A stretch of 64,000 nt of DNA from Asaia bogorensis (GTDB taxonomy: Bacteria; Pseudomonadota; Alphaproteobacteria; Acetobacterales; Acetobacteraceae). The notes below the pieces were generated by a model. It had not been told where the DNA came from, made no database searches, and saw only the letters and a program-made list of their open reading frames with translations. Positions 26,482 to 36,161 of this stretch are shown here, piece after piece; the first letter of the stretch is position 1, and each line of letters opens with the position of its first letter. Made by a program: the position numbers and the translations under genes. The DNA lies in NCBI GenBank assembly GCA_943333505.2, contig CALQTN020000012.1, positions 1-64,000 on the forward strand, in the 5' to 3' direction.

Positions 26482-27462
26482 GTGGCACGACGCGCGCTTG
26501 GCAGGCTCGGGCATCTGCTCTTTGTTCTATGGGCAGTGTCCAGCCTGACCTTCATCCTGTTCCGCCTCGCCCCTGGCGATCCGACAATCAATTTTCTGTC
26601 ACCGAGTTTTAACGAGGAAACGCGCGCCGCCCTGATGAAGAGCTTCGGCCTCGATAAGCCGCTGTGGGAACAGTATTTCATCTATATGGGCAATTTGCTG
26701 CAGGGCAATCTTGGCCAGTCCTTTCTGCAAGGCAAGCCGGTGGCGGTGCTGCTGGCGGATGCTTTGCCGAACACCGTGCTGCTGACCTTGGTTTCGCTTA
26801 CCGCCGCCTATGCGTTCGGCATCGTGGCTGGTGCATTCCTGGCGTTCCGGCGTGGCGGGCTGGTGGAAGCGGTGTCAATCCCGGCCGCACTGGCGACGCG
26901 CGCGGCGCCGGAATTCTGGCTTGGGATGTTGCTGCTGGCGGGCCTCGCGTTCCAGACCGGTTGGTTCCCGACCGGCGGCGCGCTCAGCCCCGGCCGTGAA
27001 TTGAACAGCTTCGCCGACCGTTTGATGTCGGCTGATTTCTGGTGGCATCTGGTGCTGCCGGCGCTGACCCTGATGCTCTATCTGCAAGGACTGCCATTAT
27101 TGTTGATGCGCGCGACCATGCTGGAAGTCCTGAATGACGAGTTCATCGTGATGGCCAAGATGAAGGGTCTGTCGCGTTGGTCGGTGGTGATGCGCCACGC
27201 CGCGCGCAACGCGCTGCTGCCGGTGGTGACCGCCTTCGCGCTTGGCCTTGGCGCCAGCATAGGTGGCAATGTCGTGGTCGAAACGGTGTTTGCCTGGCCT
27301 GGCATCGGCCGGGTGCTGGTGACGGCGGTGCAAAGCGCCGATTACCCACTTGCCCAAGGCGCCTTCATCCTCATCGCGGCATCGCTGGTGACAATGAACA
27401 CCCTCGCCGATCTCGCTTACGCCGCCCTGGACCCGCGAGTGTCGGTCGGTGCGAAGCGTTAG
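26482..27462 (+). CDS. Peptide-type ABC transporter permease (DppB/OppB family)
   Basis: The 326 residues form a typical DppB-type permease: N-terminal RLGHLLFVLWAVSSLTFILFRLAPGDP, six membrane segments, and the ATPase-contact EAA loop region MLEVLNDEFIVMAKMKGLS, then RNALLPVVTAF. The start is a GTG three bases after the binding-protein stop. It pairs with the next permease to form the channel. Confidence 0.92.
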   Translation: MARRALGRLGHLLFVLWAVSSLTFILFRLAPGDPTINFLSPSFNEETRAALMKSFGLDKPLWEQYFIYMGNLLQGNLGQSFLQGKPVAVLLADALPNTVLLTLVSLTAAYAFGIVAGAFLAFRRGGLVEAVSIPAALATRAAPEFWLGMLLLAGLAFQTGWFPTGGALSPGRELNSFADRLMSADFWWHLVLPALTLMLYLQGLPLLLMRATMLEVLNDEFIVMAKMKGLSRWSVVMRHAARNALLPVVTAFALGLGASIGGNVVVETVFAWPGIGRVLVTAVQSADYPLAQGAFILIAASLVTMNTLADLAYAALDPRVSVGAKR

Positions 27463-27466
27463 CGCC

Positions 27467-28309
27467 ATGCTGCGGTTTTTGCGCGCCGAGCCGTTCGCAG
27501 CGGTCGGTGGTGCAATCTATGCGACCATCGTGCTGGTCGCGATTTTTGCCGATCGGCTGGCGCCGTATCCGCCCAAGGCGATCCTGCGCGTCGGCGCGCG
27601 CGTGGCGCGCTATCTGCCGATGTCGCCCGAGCATTGGCTCGGCACGACTTCGAGTGGGCGCGATGTGTTGAGCCAGTTGATCTGGGGCACCCGCGCCGCG
27701 CTTGCCGTGGGCGTGACGGCGGCCGTGGCCGTGGTCGCGATCGGCACCGTGCTCGGGTTGCTGTCTGGCTATCTCGGCGGCTGGGTGGACAAGATCATCA
27801 CCTGGTTCGCCGATATCGTGCTCGGCCTGCCATTTCTGCCGTCAATGCTGGTGCTGGCGTCCTTGACCCGTCCTGGAACCACGGTGGTGATCATTTCGGT
27901 CGCCGGCCTGTTATGGCCCAACACAGCCCGGGTGATCCGGTCACAGGTGCTGTCGTTGCGTGAACGCGCCTGGGTCGAAGCCGCCAGGGTGACCGGGTGT
28001 TCGACCGGGCGGATCATGTTTGTCCATGTCCTGCCGCAGGTTTTGCCGCTGGCCGCGCTTTATGGCTCGGTTGCCATCGGCTGGGCGATCCTCGCTGAGG
28101 CATCAGCAAGCTTCCTCGGCTTTGGCGATCCGGACATGATGTCGTGGGGCGTGATGTTGCAGGAAGCCTATGCCAACCAGGCCCTGTCGCGCGGCGCGTG
28201 GAACTGGTTCGGCCCGCCAGGTGCGGCACTGATGGCAATGGTGCTGGCCGGCTTCCTGATTTCGCGCGGCTCGGAAAAACTGCTGTTCCCGAAACTGGCC
28301 GATCAATGA
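27467..28309 (+). CDS. Peptide-type ABC transporter permease (DppC/OppC family)
   Basis: This protein of 280 residues is the second channel subunit. It shows the DppC signatures WLGTTSSGRDVLSQLIWGTR and LSLRERAWVEAARVTG (EAA loop), and five or six membrane segments. I chose the ATG at 27467, four bases after the dppB-type stop; a GTG at 27449 would overlap the preceding gene. Its stop overlaps the next ATG (ATGA). Confidence 0.92.
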   Translation: MLRFLRAEPFAAVGGAIYATIVLVAIFADRLAPYPPKAILRVGARVARYLPMSPEHWLGTTSSGRDVLSQLIWGTRAALAVGVTAAVAVVAIGTVLGLLSGYLGGWVDKIITWFADIVLGLPFLPSMLVLASLTRPGTTVVIISVAGLLWPNTARVIRSQVLSLRERAWVEAARVTGCSTGRIMFVHVLPQVLPLAALYGSVAIGWAILAEASASFLGFGDPDMMSWGVMLQEAYANQALSRGAWNWFGPPGAALMAMVLAGFLISRGSEKLLFPKLADQ

Positions 28310-29304
28310 GCCTGCTGTCGGTCCGTGATCTGGTGGTGACCTATGCCAGCCGCGCTGGCCCAATTCGGGCGGTCGATGGCGTTAATCTCGACGTGCCGGC
28401 CGGATCGATCACCGGGCTGGTTGGTGAAAGCGGTTGCGGCAAATCCACTCTTGGCCGTGCGTTGATGGGGGTGCTGCCCGATGCTGGCCGTGTCGCCGGC
28501 GGCAAGATCATGTTCGAGGGTGTCGATATCGCCGCCCTCAGCCCGTCTGCCCGCCGCGCCATCGCATGGCGGCGCCTGTCGTTCATTCCGCAAACCGCGA
28601 TGAACGCGCTCGACCCGGTGCAGCGCCTGCGGGCGCAAATGCTGGAAGTGCTGATCGAACGCGGCGGCCTCGGCAAAGCCGACGCGCTGGTGCGGGCCGC
28701 GGAATTGTTCCATCTGGTCGGGCTCGATCCCATTCGCCTGTCCGACTACCCGCACCAGTTCAGCGGCGGTATGCGCCAGCGGGCGTCCATCGCATTAGCC
28801 CTGGCGCTGGAACCGGCTTTGGTCATTGCCGACGAACCGGTCACCGCGCTCGATGTCATCGTCCAGCGCCAGGTGCTTGATGTGATGCGCGAATTGCAGG
28901 CGCGGCTTGGCCTGGCGATGATCCTGGTCACCCACGATATCGCCGTCGTGGCCTATGCCTGCGACCGGGTGGCGGTGATGTATGCCGGCCGCATTGTCGA
29001 GCAGGGGCCGGTGGCGGACGTTCTGGAAAACCCGCGCCATCCGTACACAATGGGCCTGACCCATGCCTTTCCCGATTTGTACGGCGACGATATGACTCTG
29101 GTGCCGATCGACGGCACCCCGCCATCCCTGTTGCACCCACCGGCCGGATGTCGCTTTGCCGCCCGCTGCCCATTCGTCCAGCCGCGCTGTGCCCAGGAAC
29201 CCCCTGTGACAGAAGGCGATCATCACGCCGCATGCTGGCGGATTGACGAAGCCGCCGAATTGCGGGCGCTGGCGGCCATCCCCGCGACATGGTTGCCGAA
29301 ATGA
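28306..29304 (+). CDS. Peptide-type ABC transporter ATPase (DppD/OppD family)
   Basis: This 332-residue ATPase has Walker A GESGCGKST, Q-loop FIPQTAMNALDP, signature QFSGGMRQRASI, Walker B LVIADEPVTALD, and the switch His in VTHD. The C-terminal oligopeptide extension has the Cys-containing segment GCRFAARCPFVQPRC, as in DppD/OppD, where cysteines may bind an iron-sulfur cluster. It is coupled by ATGA overlaps at both ends. Confidence 0.93.
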   Translation: MSLLSVRDLVVTYASRAGPIRAVDGVNLDVPAGSITGLVGESGCGKSTLGRALMGVLPDAGRVAGGKIMFEGVDIAALSPSARRAIAWRRLSFIPQTAMNALDPVQRLRAQMLEVLIERGGLGKADALVRAAELFHLVGLDPIRLSDYPHQFSGGMRQRASIALALALEPALVIADEPVTALDVIVQRQVLDVMRELQARLGLAMILVTHDIAVVAYACDRVAVMYAGRIVEQGPVADVLENPRHPYTMGLTHAFPDLYGDDMTLVPIDGTPPSLLHPPAGCRFAARCPFVQPRCAQEPPVTEGDHHAACWRIDEAAELRALAAIPATWLPK

Positions 29305-30254
29305 CCGCGCTCATCGAAGCCATTGGCCTGGAGAAAACCTTCCGCACCCGCGGCCGCGATGTCACGGCGGTTGCCGATGTCAGCCTGTCGGTCGCCAGGG
29401 GCGAGGCGCTTGGCATTGTCGGCGAAAGTGGCTGCGGCAAGACCACCACTGCGCGCATGTTGCTGCGCCTGGAAGACCCCAGCGCCGGGAAGATCGCCTT
29501 CGACGGCACTGACATCACCACCCTGCGCGGTGCGGCGCTGCTGAAATTTCGCGCCCAGGCGCAACTGGTGTTTCAGAACCCTTTCGATGCGCTCAACCCG
29601 CGTTTTTCCATCCGCCGCGCTCTGGCCGAACCGCTGAATAATTTCGGCGTCCCGGCGATCGAACATGCCGATCGCATCGACGCTGTCCTGCATCGCGTCC
29701 GCCTGACCCCGCCAGCCGCCTGGCTCGATCGCCGCCCGCATGAACTATCCGGCGGGCAGTTACAGCGCGTCGTGCTGGCCCGCGCGCTGATCCCTGGGCC
29801 GACGCTGATTGTGGCTGACGAACCTGTGTCGATGCTCGATGTTTCGGTGCGCGCCGGCATCCTCAATCTGCTGCGCGAAGCCCGCGACGCGCTTGGCCTC
29901 GCCGCAGTCTATATCAGCCACGATCTGGCGCTGATCCGCTACGTGTGCGAACGCACGATGGTGATGTATCTCGGCCGTGTGGTGGAAGAAGGCCCGACCA
30001 AGGAACTGATCGGGAATCCCGCGCACCCCTACACCCGCGCTTTGGTCGCCGCCGTTCCCGTCCCGCATGTCGCGCAGGACCGCGCGCAATTGCCGATCCG
30101 CGGCAGCCTGTCGGATGCGGCAAGCGTCGGTGGCTGCGCCTTCCGGGGCCGCTGCCCGCACGCGATGAAAATCTGTGCCGAACAACCCCCGCCGTTGCGC
30201 ACCATCACCCCCACCCGGCGCGTCGCCTGCCATCTTGAAGGAGCCATGTCATGA
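29301..30254 (+). CDS. Peptide-type ABC transporter ATPase (DppF/OppF family)
   Basis: This 317-residue ATPase has Walker A GESGCGKTT, Q-loop LVFQNPFDALNP, signature ELSGGQLQRVVLARAL, Walker B LIVADEPVSMLD, and switch ISHD. The C-terminal FRGRCPHAMKIC segment is typical of DppF/OppF. Its ATG overlaps the dppD-type stop, and its stop overlaps the hydantoinase B start, so the transporter and the enzyme are translated from one message. Confidence 0.93.
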   Translation: MTALIEAIGLEKTFRTRGRDVTAVADVSLSVARGEALGIVGESGCGKTTTARMLLRLEDPSAGKIAFDGTDITTLRGAALLKFRAQAQLVFQNPFDALNPRFSIRRALAEPLNNFGVPAIEHADRIDAVLHRVRLTPPAAWLDRRPHELSGGQLQRVVLARALIPGPTLIVADEPVSMLDVSVRAGILNLLREARDALGLAAVYISHDLALIRYVCERTMVMYLGRVVEEGPTKELIGNPAHPYTRALVAAVPVPHVAQDRAQLPIRGSLSDAASVGGCAFRGRCPHAMKICAEQPPPLRTITPTRRVACHLEGAMS

Positions 30255-32008
30255 CCATATGCGATCCGGTCACGCTCGAAATCATTCGCGGCGCCATTCG
30301 CGCGACGCAGGCCGAAATGGAAGCCTTGCTGGAACGCACCGCGATTTCGGCGTTCATTCGGGAAAAGAAGGATTTCTACACCGCCCTGTTCGACGCCGAC
30401 GGCGTGATGGCGGTCGGGTCCAACGTGCCGATTTTCGGCGACATTTGCGGCCCGGTTTTCGACCATTTCCCGATCGAGACGATCCAGCCCGGCGATCTCT
30501 ATTGGTACAACGATTGTTATGGCAGCCGCGGCGCGGTCTCCCACTCCAACGACCAGGTGTTCCTGGCACCGGTCTTCCATGAAGGTCGCCGCTGCGCCTT
30601 CGTGATGGGTTGGGCGCATTTTTCCGACATTGGCGGGCTGCGGCCGGGATCGATTTCCCCTGATGCCACCGATATCTTCCAGGAAGGCATCATCATCCCG
30701 CCGACCAAGCTGATCGATCGCGGCATCACCAACGAAGCCACTTTGAACATTTTCTACCGCAACTCGCGCTACCCCGCGACCTGCAAGGGCGACACGCGGG
30801 CGCTGATGGCCTCCGTCGATCTCGGGGTGCGTCGGATGGCGGAAATCGCCGAGCGTTTCTCGGCCGACATGCTGGAAGACGCGCTGCGCCAATTATTGGC
30901 CCGCACCGAAACCCTGGTGCGCCAGAAACTGCGCGACACCTTCCCGGTCGGCACCTGGAAATTTACCGATGCGATTGACAGTGACGGCCACGGTACTGGC
31001 CCGGTGCATATCCGTTTCGCGCTGACCCGCACACCGGATGATCGTTTCATCTTCGACGCGAGTGAAACTGATGACCAGACCCCAGGTCCGGTCAACTACC
31101 TGATGAACCGCGACGTGCCAGGCACCGCCTTCGCGCTCTATTTCCTCGGCGGCGATCCGTCCCAGGTGGTCAATGCCGGCGGGGCACGCGCCTTCGACGA
31201 AATCATCCTGCGCGAAGGGTCGCTGTTGCGGCCACGCTTCCCCGCGCCGTTGGGCATGCGCGGCATGACCATGATGCGGGTGCTGGCCGCGCTTAACGGC
31301 CTGATCAACGTCGCCGGCACCAAGGCGCCAGCCGCGCATTCGGCCTATGTGATTTTGCTGATGCGGGGAATGTGGGACGGAAAGCCGTTCCTGCTGTCGG
31401 ACGGCCTCGGTGTCGGTTACGGCGGACGTGCCGATCAGGACGGCATCGATGCGGTTTATTTCGTCGCGCAGGAGAATTATCCGGTCGAGTTCCTCGAACT
31501 GAGCTACCCCGTGCGGCTCAATACCTACGCCATCAACCGCGATAGCGGTGGCCCTGGGGAGTTTCGTGGCGGCTGCGGCATCATCCGCGAATACACAGTG
31601 CTTGCCGAAGACTCCGTGCTCGCCATTCGCATCGATAGCGTGGTGAACCCGCCCTGGGGCACCGCGGGCGGCAAGTCCGGCGGCACCGCGCGCGCCATCA
31701 TCAATCCGGGCCGCAACAGCGAAGTTATTCTGGCGCCTTTGTCGGATGGCAACAAACTCCGCAAGGGCGACGTGCTGCGGATTGAAACCGGTGGCGGCGG
31801 CGGACGTGGCCATCCGTATGACCGGTCACCCCACGCGGTGCTGCGTGACGTGCTCGAAGGTTACGTCTCCGTCGCCGCCGCCTTGCGCGATTATGGCGTG
31901 GTGATTACCGACGGCGAGCTTGATCTGCCGACTACGCTCGCTACGCGCAACGATCGCCCCAAGGCGGGAAATTTTCACCGTATGGACTATGTCGATGAAC
32001 TCGTCTGA
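30251..32008 (+). CDS. hyuB: Hydantoinase B/oxoprolinase family subunit
   Basis: This 585-residue protein is the HyuB-type subunit of an ATP-dependent hydantoinase/5-oxoprolinase (or acetone carboxylase alpha-like) enzyme. Visible blocks are DPVTLEIIRGAIRATQAEME at the start, HSNDQVFLAPVF, and the late GGPGEFRGGCGIIREY. With HyuA it would open a cyclic amide such as a hydantoin or 5-oxoproline using ATP. The translational coupling to the ABC ATPase suggests the imported compound is its substrate. The two subunits are separate genes, as in bacterial HyuAB. Confidence 0.9.
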   Translation: MTICDPVTLEIIRGAIRATQAEMEALLERTAISAFIREKKDFYTALFDADGVMAVGSNVPIFGDICGPVFDHFPIETIQPGDLYWYNDCYGSRGAVSHSNDQVFLAPVFHEGRRCAFVMGWAHFSDIGGLRPGSISPDATDIFQEGIIIPPTKLIDRGITNEATLNIFYRNSRYPATCKGDTRALMASVDLGVRRMAEIAERFSADMLEDALRQLLARTETLVRQKLRDTFPVGTWKFTDAIDSDGHGTGPVHIRFALTRTPDDRFIFDASETDDQTPGPVNYLMNRDVPGTAFALYFLGGDPSQVVNAGGARAFDEIILREGSLLRPRFPAPLGMRGMTMMRVLAALNGLINVAGTKAPAAHSAYVILLMRGMWDGKPFLLSDGLGVGYGGRADQDGIDAVYFVAQENYPVEFLELSYPVRLNTYAINRDSGGPGEFRGGCGIIREYTVLAEDSVLAIRIDSVVNPPWGTAGGKSGGTARAIINPGRNSEVILAPLSDGNKLRKGDVLRIETGGGGGRGHPYDRSPHAVLRDVLEGYVSVAAALRDYGVVITDGELDLPTTLATRNDRPKAGNFHRMDYVDELV

Positions 32009-34022
32009 CCCCCGCCTGTCCGTCGCCATCGATATTGGCGGCACGTTTACCGATGTCACCTTGCAAGATGCCGCCAGCGGCAAAGCCTGGCGGGCGAAAA
32101 CCCCGTCGATTCCCTCCGATCCCAGCCGGGCCTTCATGGAGGGCATGCGGCTGGCGTTGGAACAGGCCGGCGCAACCACCGACGCCGTCAGCCGTGTGCT
32201 GCACGGTACGACCGTGGCCACCAATCTGATCCTCGAAGACAAAGGCGCCGAAACCGCGCTGATCACCACCGCCGGTTTCCGCCACGTGTTGGATATCGGC
32301 CGCCAGGACATTCCCCGCCGCGCCAATCTTTATGCCTGGAAGAAGCCGCGCCGCCCGGTGCCCGCATCCCGGGTGTTCGAAGTGATCGAACGCATTGGCC
32401 CCGGTGGCGGGGTGATCACCCCGCTTGATGAGGCAAGTGTCGCCGAGGCCGCCGAGGCTTGTCGCAGACTGGGCGTGCAGGCGGTGGCGGTGTGCCTGTT
32501 GCATAGTTTCGCCAACCCCGATCACGAGGAGCGTGTCACTGCGATGCTGCGCGCCGCCCTCCCGGGTGTGGCCGTCACGGCATCGGTCGACGTGCTGCCG
32601 GTGGTGCGCGAATATGAACGCACTTTGGCAACCATCCTCAACGCCGGGGTCATGCCGGCGGTTTCGACCTATGTCTCCCGGCTCGAACAACGCCTCAAGG
32701 ATGCCGGTGTCACCGCGCCGTTGTTGCTGATGCAATCCAATGGTGGTGTTGCCGGGGTGCCGACCATCCGTCGCGCCCCCGCCGTCACCGCCTTGTCCGG
32801 CCCTGCGGCCGGCGTGGTCGGCGCGCGTATGGTGTGCGAGGCGGCCGGGATCAGCGACCTCATTACCGTCGATATCGGCGGCACCAGCGCTGATATCTGC
32901 CTGATCAAGGACGGCCGCATCGGCCTCACCCAATCTGGCAAGGTCGGCGAATGGCCGCTGCCGCTGCCGATGGTCGATATGGTAACGGTTGGCGCCGGTG
33001 GTGGCTCGATTGCGCGCATCACCGATGGTGCATTATCGGTCGGCCCCGCCAGCGCTGGCGCCGACCCTGGTCCGGCCTGTTATGGCGCCGGCGGTCAGTT
33101 CGCGACCGTGACCGATGCCCATGTGGTGCTTGGCCATCTGCCGCCATCTTTGCTTGGTGGCCGCATGCGGCTCGATCCCGCGCTCGCGGAAGCAGCCATC
33201 AGGCGGGAGGTTGCCGAACCGCTTGGCCTTGATTTACACACCGCCGCCCGCGGCATCCTGGCAATCGCTGACAGCAACATGGTTGGTGCCATCAGGGTGG
33301 TTTCGGTCGAGCGTGGCCACAACCCGCGCGATTTCGCCCTGGTGCCGTTCGGTGGAGCGGGGCCATTGCACGGCACAGCGTTGGCCGAACTGCTCGGGTG
33401 CACCACAGTGCTGATCCCGCCCGCCCCAGGCGTGCTATGCGCCGAAGGGCTGTTGGCCGCCGACCTCAAGGCCGAGTTCCATCGTACCCTGCCGCTCGCC
33501 GGTGCGCCCGACGCGGCGGCCGCCAACGCGCTGGTGGCGCAATTGCGCCAGGATGCGACTGCCTGGCTTGAAGCCGAGGCGGTGCCGGAAGCCGATCGCC
33601 AGCTCGAAGCCGTCGCCTTGATGCGCTACGAAGGGCAGGGCGGGGAACTGGCTGTTGCCTGGACAGGTACAGAAGCCGCGGCGCTCGATGCGTTCCGCGC
33701 GGCGCATCAGGCGCTGTACGGTTTTACCATGGACACGCCGATCGAGTTGGTCACCTTGCGGGTCGAAGCCACGGGCCGGATGCCACCGCCAGTGCTGCCG
33801 ACGCTCGCGCCCGCGCCAATGCCCGCGCCCGATGAAACCCGCGATGTTCACTTTGTGTCGGGAACCTTGGCCACCCCGGTCTATGCCCGCGACAAGTTCG
33901 GCGCCGGCAATCGGTTCGCCGGACCTGCGATCATCGTCCAGCTTGATGCGACGACCGTGGTGCCGCCAGGCTGGAACGCCGCAATCCACCCGTCAGGCGC
34001 GATGATCCTGACCCGCGATTAG
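31995..34022 (+). CDS. hyuA: Hydantoinase A/oxoprolinase family subunit
   Basis: This protein of 675 residues is the ATP-binding HyuA-type subunit. The N-terminal phosphate-binding segment VAIDIGGTFTDVTL (about 11-24), the second actin-fold motif TVDIGGTSADICL, and GGAGPLHG are all present. It should phosphorylate the amide carbonyl for hydrolysis with HyuB. The start overlaps the hyuB end by 14 bases (ATG at 31995) or 20 bases (ATG at 31989). It is the last gene of the operon; its stop overlaps the convergent esterase stop by 4 bases. Confidence 0.9.
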   Translation: MNSSDPRLSVAIDIGGTFTDVTLQDAASGKAWRAKTPSIPSDPSRAFMEGMRLALEQAGATTDAVSRVLHGTTVATNLILEDKGAETALITTAGFRHVLDIGRQDIPRRANLYAWKKPRRPVPASRVFEVIERIGPGGGVITPLDEASVAEAAEACRRLGVQAVAVCLLHSFANPDHEERVTAMLRAALPGVAVTASVDVLPVVREYERTLATILNAGVMPAVSTYVSRLEQRLKDAGVTAPLLLMQSNGGVAGVPTIRRAPAVTALSGPAAGVVGARMVCEAAGISDLITVDIGGTSADICLIKDGRIGLTQSGKVGEWPLPLPMVDMVTVGAGGGSIARITDGALSVGPASAGADPGPACYGAGGQFATVTDAHVVLGHLPPSLLGGRMRLDPALAEAAIRREVAEPLGLDLHTAARGILAIADSNMVGAIRVVSVERGHNPRDFALVPFGGAGPLHGTALAELLGCTTVLIPPAPGVLCAEGLLAADLKAEFHRTLPLAGAPDAAAANALVAQLRQDATAWLEAEAVPEADRQLEAVALMRYEGQGGELAVAWTGTEAAALDAFRAAHQALYGFTMDTPIELVTLRVEATGRMPPPVLPTLAPAPMPAPDETRDVHFVSGTLATPVYARDKFGAGNRFAGPAIIVQLDATTVVPPGWNAAIHPSGAMILTRD

Positions 34023-34909
34023 CAAACCCGGCGCACAAACGCGCCGACCTGCACCAGGGCCGTCCGTCCTTCCGGTAACACCTGGGCAAATAGCGGCCAG
34101 ACATGGGGAACGCCAGCAACAATATGCAGTTCAACACTGCATCCTTGCGCGCGCGCTTTGTCCGCCAGCCGACGCGAATCGTCGAGCAGGATTTCATCGC
34201 TGCTGACGAAAATCAGCATCGGCGGCTGACCGTGCAAATCGGCGTAGAGCGGCGATGCGCCTGGGTCCCTGGGGTCGGTGTGGCCACAATAGAGTGCGGC
34301 GACATCGCGCATGATCTGCGGCGTGAACATCGCGCAGGTTTCGGCATTGTCCTCGTTGCTGGCGCCGGTATTGGCGAGATCGGTCCAGGGCGAGAATAGA
34401 ACCAGCGCTGCGGTGCGGCCAAAGTCCTGGGTTGCGACTGCGGTGGCCAAGGCGAGTCCGCCACCGGCCGAATCGCCGGCCAGCAGGATGCGCTTGTCGG
34501 GATATGCCCTGGCCAGAAAGCGATAGGCTGCAACAGCGTCATCCAGCGCGGCAGGATACGGATGCTCCGGCGCCAATCGGTAATCCAACGTCCAGACCTG
34601 CGCGCGTGCCTGCTTGGCCATCGCCGAGGTCAGTTGGCGATGGGTTTGCGGCGACGCAAAGCAATAGCCGCCACCGTGCAGATAGAGCACCACCAGATCG
34701 GTGCGTGGGATGATCGGATCGATGCATTCAAAGACCAATCCCGCTTCGCGCCGTGCGGAAATCCTGACGCCGCGTGGCACTTTCAGAACCCGTCTGCGGG
34801 GGCGCCCCAATCTGCGTCGTGTGTCGGCAATGTCGATTGGCGACTTGGCGCGTCGTTTAACGATCCAACGCATCAGATTGCACAGGAGGATGGATTGCCA
34901 GCTTGCCAT
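34019..34909 (-). CDS. Alpha/beta hydrolase (HSL-type esterase)
   Basis: This 296-residue protein is a hormone-sensitive-lipase-type carboxylesterase. The oxyanion motif HGGGYCFASPQTHR, the nucleophile elbow GDSAGGG, the acid region SSDEILLDDS and the catalytic His in VPHVWP are in the expected order. No signal peptide is evident. Its natural ester is unknown. Confidence 0.88.
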   Translation of the reverse strand: MASWQSILLCNLMRWIVKRRAKSPIDIADTRRRLGRPRRRVLKVPRGVRISARREAGLVFECIDPIIPRTDLVVLYLHGGGYCFASPQTHRQLTSAMAKQARAQVWTLDYRLAPEHPYPAALDDAVAAYRFLARAYPDKRILLAGDSAGGGLALATAVATQDFGRTAALVLFSPWTDLANTGASNEDNAETCAMFTPQIMRDVAALYCGHTDPRDPGASPLYADLHGQPPMLIFVSSDEILLDDSRRLADKARAQGCSVELHIVAGVPHVWPLFAQVLPEGRTALVQVGAFVRRVC

Positions 34910-34980
34910 GATGCCTCAGTTTTTACGGTCGACCAGATCACATGTCACGCTGGCCTGCGCTGCAAGGGCGGCGTCCATTT

Positions 34981-35085
34981 TAGAGCGTGATGACCGCTGA
35001 TAGGCGCGGTCATAACACTCTAACTCTTTGTTTGGTCGCGTGATTCAGACCTCCGCGTGATTCCACCTACGGTCATCACGCTCTA
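34981..35085 (-). repeat. TA-flanked composite palindromic element, copy A (101 bp)
   Basis: The element runs from GAGCGTGATGACCG at 34983 to CGGTCATCACGCTC at 35083, flanked by TA on both sides (34981-34982, 35084-35085). It is in the opposite orientation to copies B and C: the 38-bp hairpin unit comes first on the plus strand and the 60-bp unit second, with an internal TA between them. The sequence is nearly the same as the other two copies. Confidence 0.85.
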
Positions 35086-35243
35086 GCGCGGTCCAACTCC
35101 AGCAGGCGGGTCAGCATGGCCCCGGTTTGGTGCGTAGGAGTGACAAACTGTGTCGCTGGGATACGCAGTGGAAACCTCGCGCCGCAACGAACCCTCCGCG
35201 GTGGAGGAGCCCTTGGTGAACTTCTCTTCCCGCCGCAGTCCCG

Positions 35244-35310
35244 CGCCTACGGCAACAAAGTATCAAAAAGTTTTTTGGTTCTTTTTATTCACAAAAAAAA
35301 TCAGCTGGCG
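35244..35310 (-). repeat. T-hairpin-A repeat, copy 3 (terminator-like, downstream of aroQ)
   Basis: Read on the minus strand directly after the aroQ stop: a long T-run, a short loop, AAAAAGAACC, a second A-run, then TTTTTGATA and GTTGCCGTAGGCG. It aligns part by part with the copy at 6196. Position and orientation relative to the gene end are the same as in the other two copies. Confidence 0.6.
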
Positions 35311-35748
35311 TTACCCAATCAAGCGCGCCAGGCGCTGAATAGCGAGCGTGTAGCCTTGCGTGCCAAACCCCGCGATCACCCCGTCCGCGCGACCTGATAC
35401 GAAGGAGTGGTGGCGGAATTCCTCGCGCTTGTGAACGTTGGAGATATGGACCTCGAACACCGGAAACTCGCAGGTGATCAGCGCATCGAGGATTGCGACC
35501 GAGGTATGGGTGAACGCCGCCGGATTGATCACGATGCCGGCCGCATCTTCCCGGGCCTCATGGATCCAGTCGATCAGTTCGTATTCGCGATTGGACTGAT
35601 GAAACCGCATCGCCAGCCCAAGCCCTTCCGCTGTCGCCCGGCACGCGGCCTCGACATCGGCAAGCGTCTCATGCCCATAAATATGCGGCTGGCGCTTGCC
35701 GAGCAGGTTGAGATTTGGGCCGTTGAGGACGTAAATCAGCGCGGACAT
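35311..35748 (-). CDS. aroQ: Type II 3-dehydroquinate dehydratase
   Basis: AroQ converts 3-dehydroquinate to 3-dehydroshikimate in the shikimate pathway. The 145 residues are full length and show [18 protein letters not shown] with the catalytic Tyr, the [15 protein letters not shown] helix, [13 protein letters not shown], and [17 protein letters not shown] with the catalytic His. The ATG at 35748 agrees with the family; upstream in-frame sequence does not. Confidence 0.96.
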   Translation of the reverse strand: MSALIYVLNGPNLNLLGKRQPHIYGHETLADVEAACRATAEGLGLAMRFHQSNREYELIDWIHEAREDAAGIVINPAAFTHTSVAILDALITCEFPVFEVHISNVHKREEFRHHSFVSGRADGVIAGFGTQGYTLAIQRLARLIG

Positions 35749-35809
35749 GGACGGGACTTTCCGGTTGTCGGGAAGCCCTGAATAAGTCCCCGCCCCGTCA
35801 CCGACAAGC

Positions 35810-36004
35810 TTACGGCTTGCTGGTCCCACAGGTGTTGATCCCGAACATCGCATAAGGCGGACACCAGCCGAGCAGCGCGGTGCCCAACGGTACCAGCCCC
35901 AGCCAACCCCACGGGGTATGCGGGCCGACGAAGACGAGGGCGATCAGGACAATGCCGAGAATGGCGCGGAGGGCGCGGTCGATAGTGCCGACGTTTGGGG
36001 TCAT
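35810..36004 (-). CDS. DUF2892 (YgaP-like) membrane protein
   Basis: This 64-residue protein starts [14 protein letters not shown], the conserved opening of DUF2892 (PF11127), and has two membrane helices separated by a short loop, ending [14 protein letters not shown]. The family is named for the membrane part of YgaP; its role is not settled. AAGGA precedes the ATG at 36004. It is divergent from lutA. Confidence 0.88.
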   Translation of the reverse strand: MTPNVGTIDRALRAILGIVLIALVFVGPHTPWGWLGLVPLGTALLGWCPPYAMFGINTCGTSKP

Positions 36005-36161
36005 TGGGAGGGTCCTTGGGGTGGTAGGAATGCCGTGATAACCGGCCCCGCCAGTCCAGACCCTGACATGGGTCAAACCAGCAGCGGTTTTCTTCGCGGA
36101 ATCCTGGCATCAAATCTGCGCAGCACTTCGCAATTCTCCCCCAACCAACTAAACTCCCCCC

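Larger units (their letters stand above)
34910..35310. other. 400-base intergenic region with two repeat elements
   Basis: Between the esterase start and the aroQ end this region holds a full TA element (34981-35085) and a terminator-like repeat (35244-35310). The 160 bases between them show no conserved frame or site that I recognise. Confidence 0.6.
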
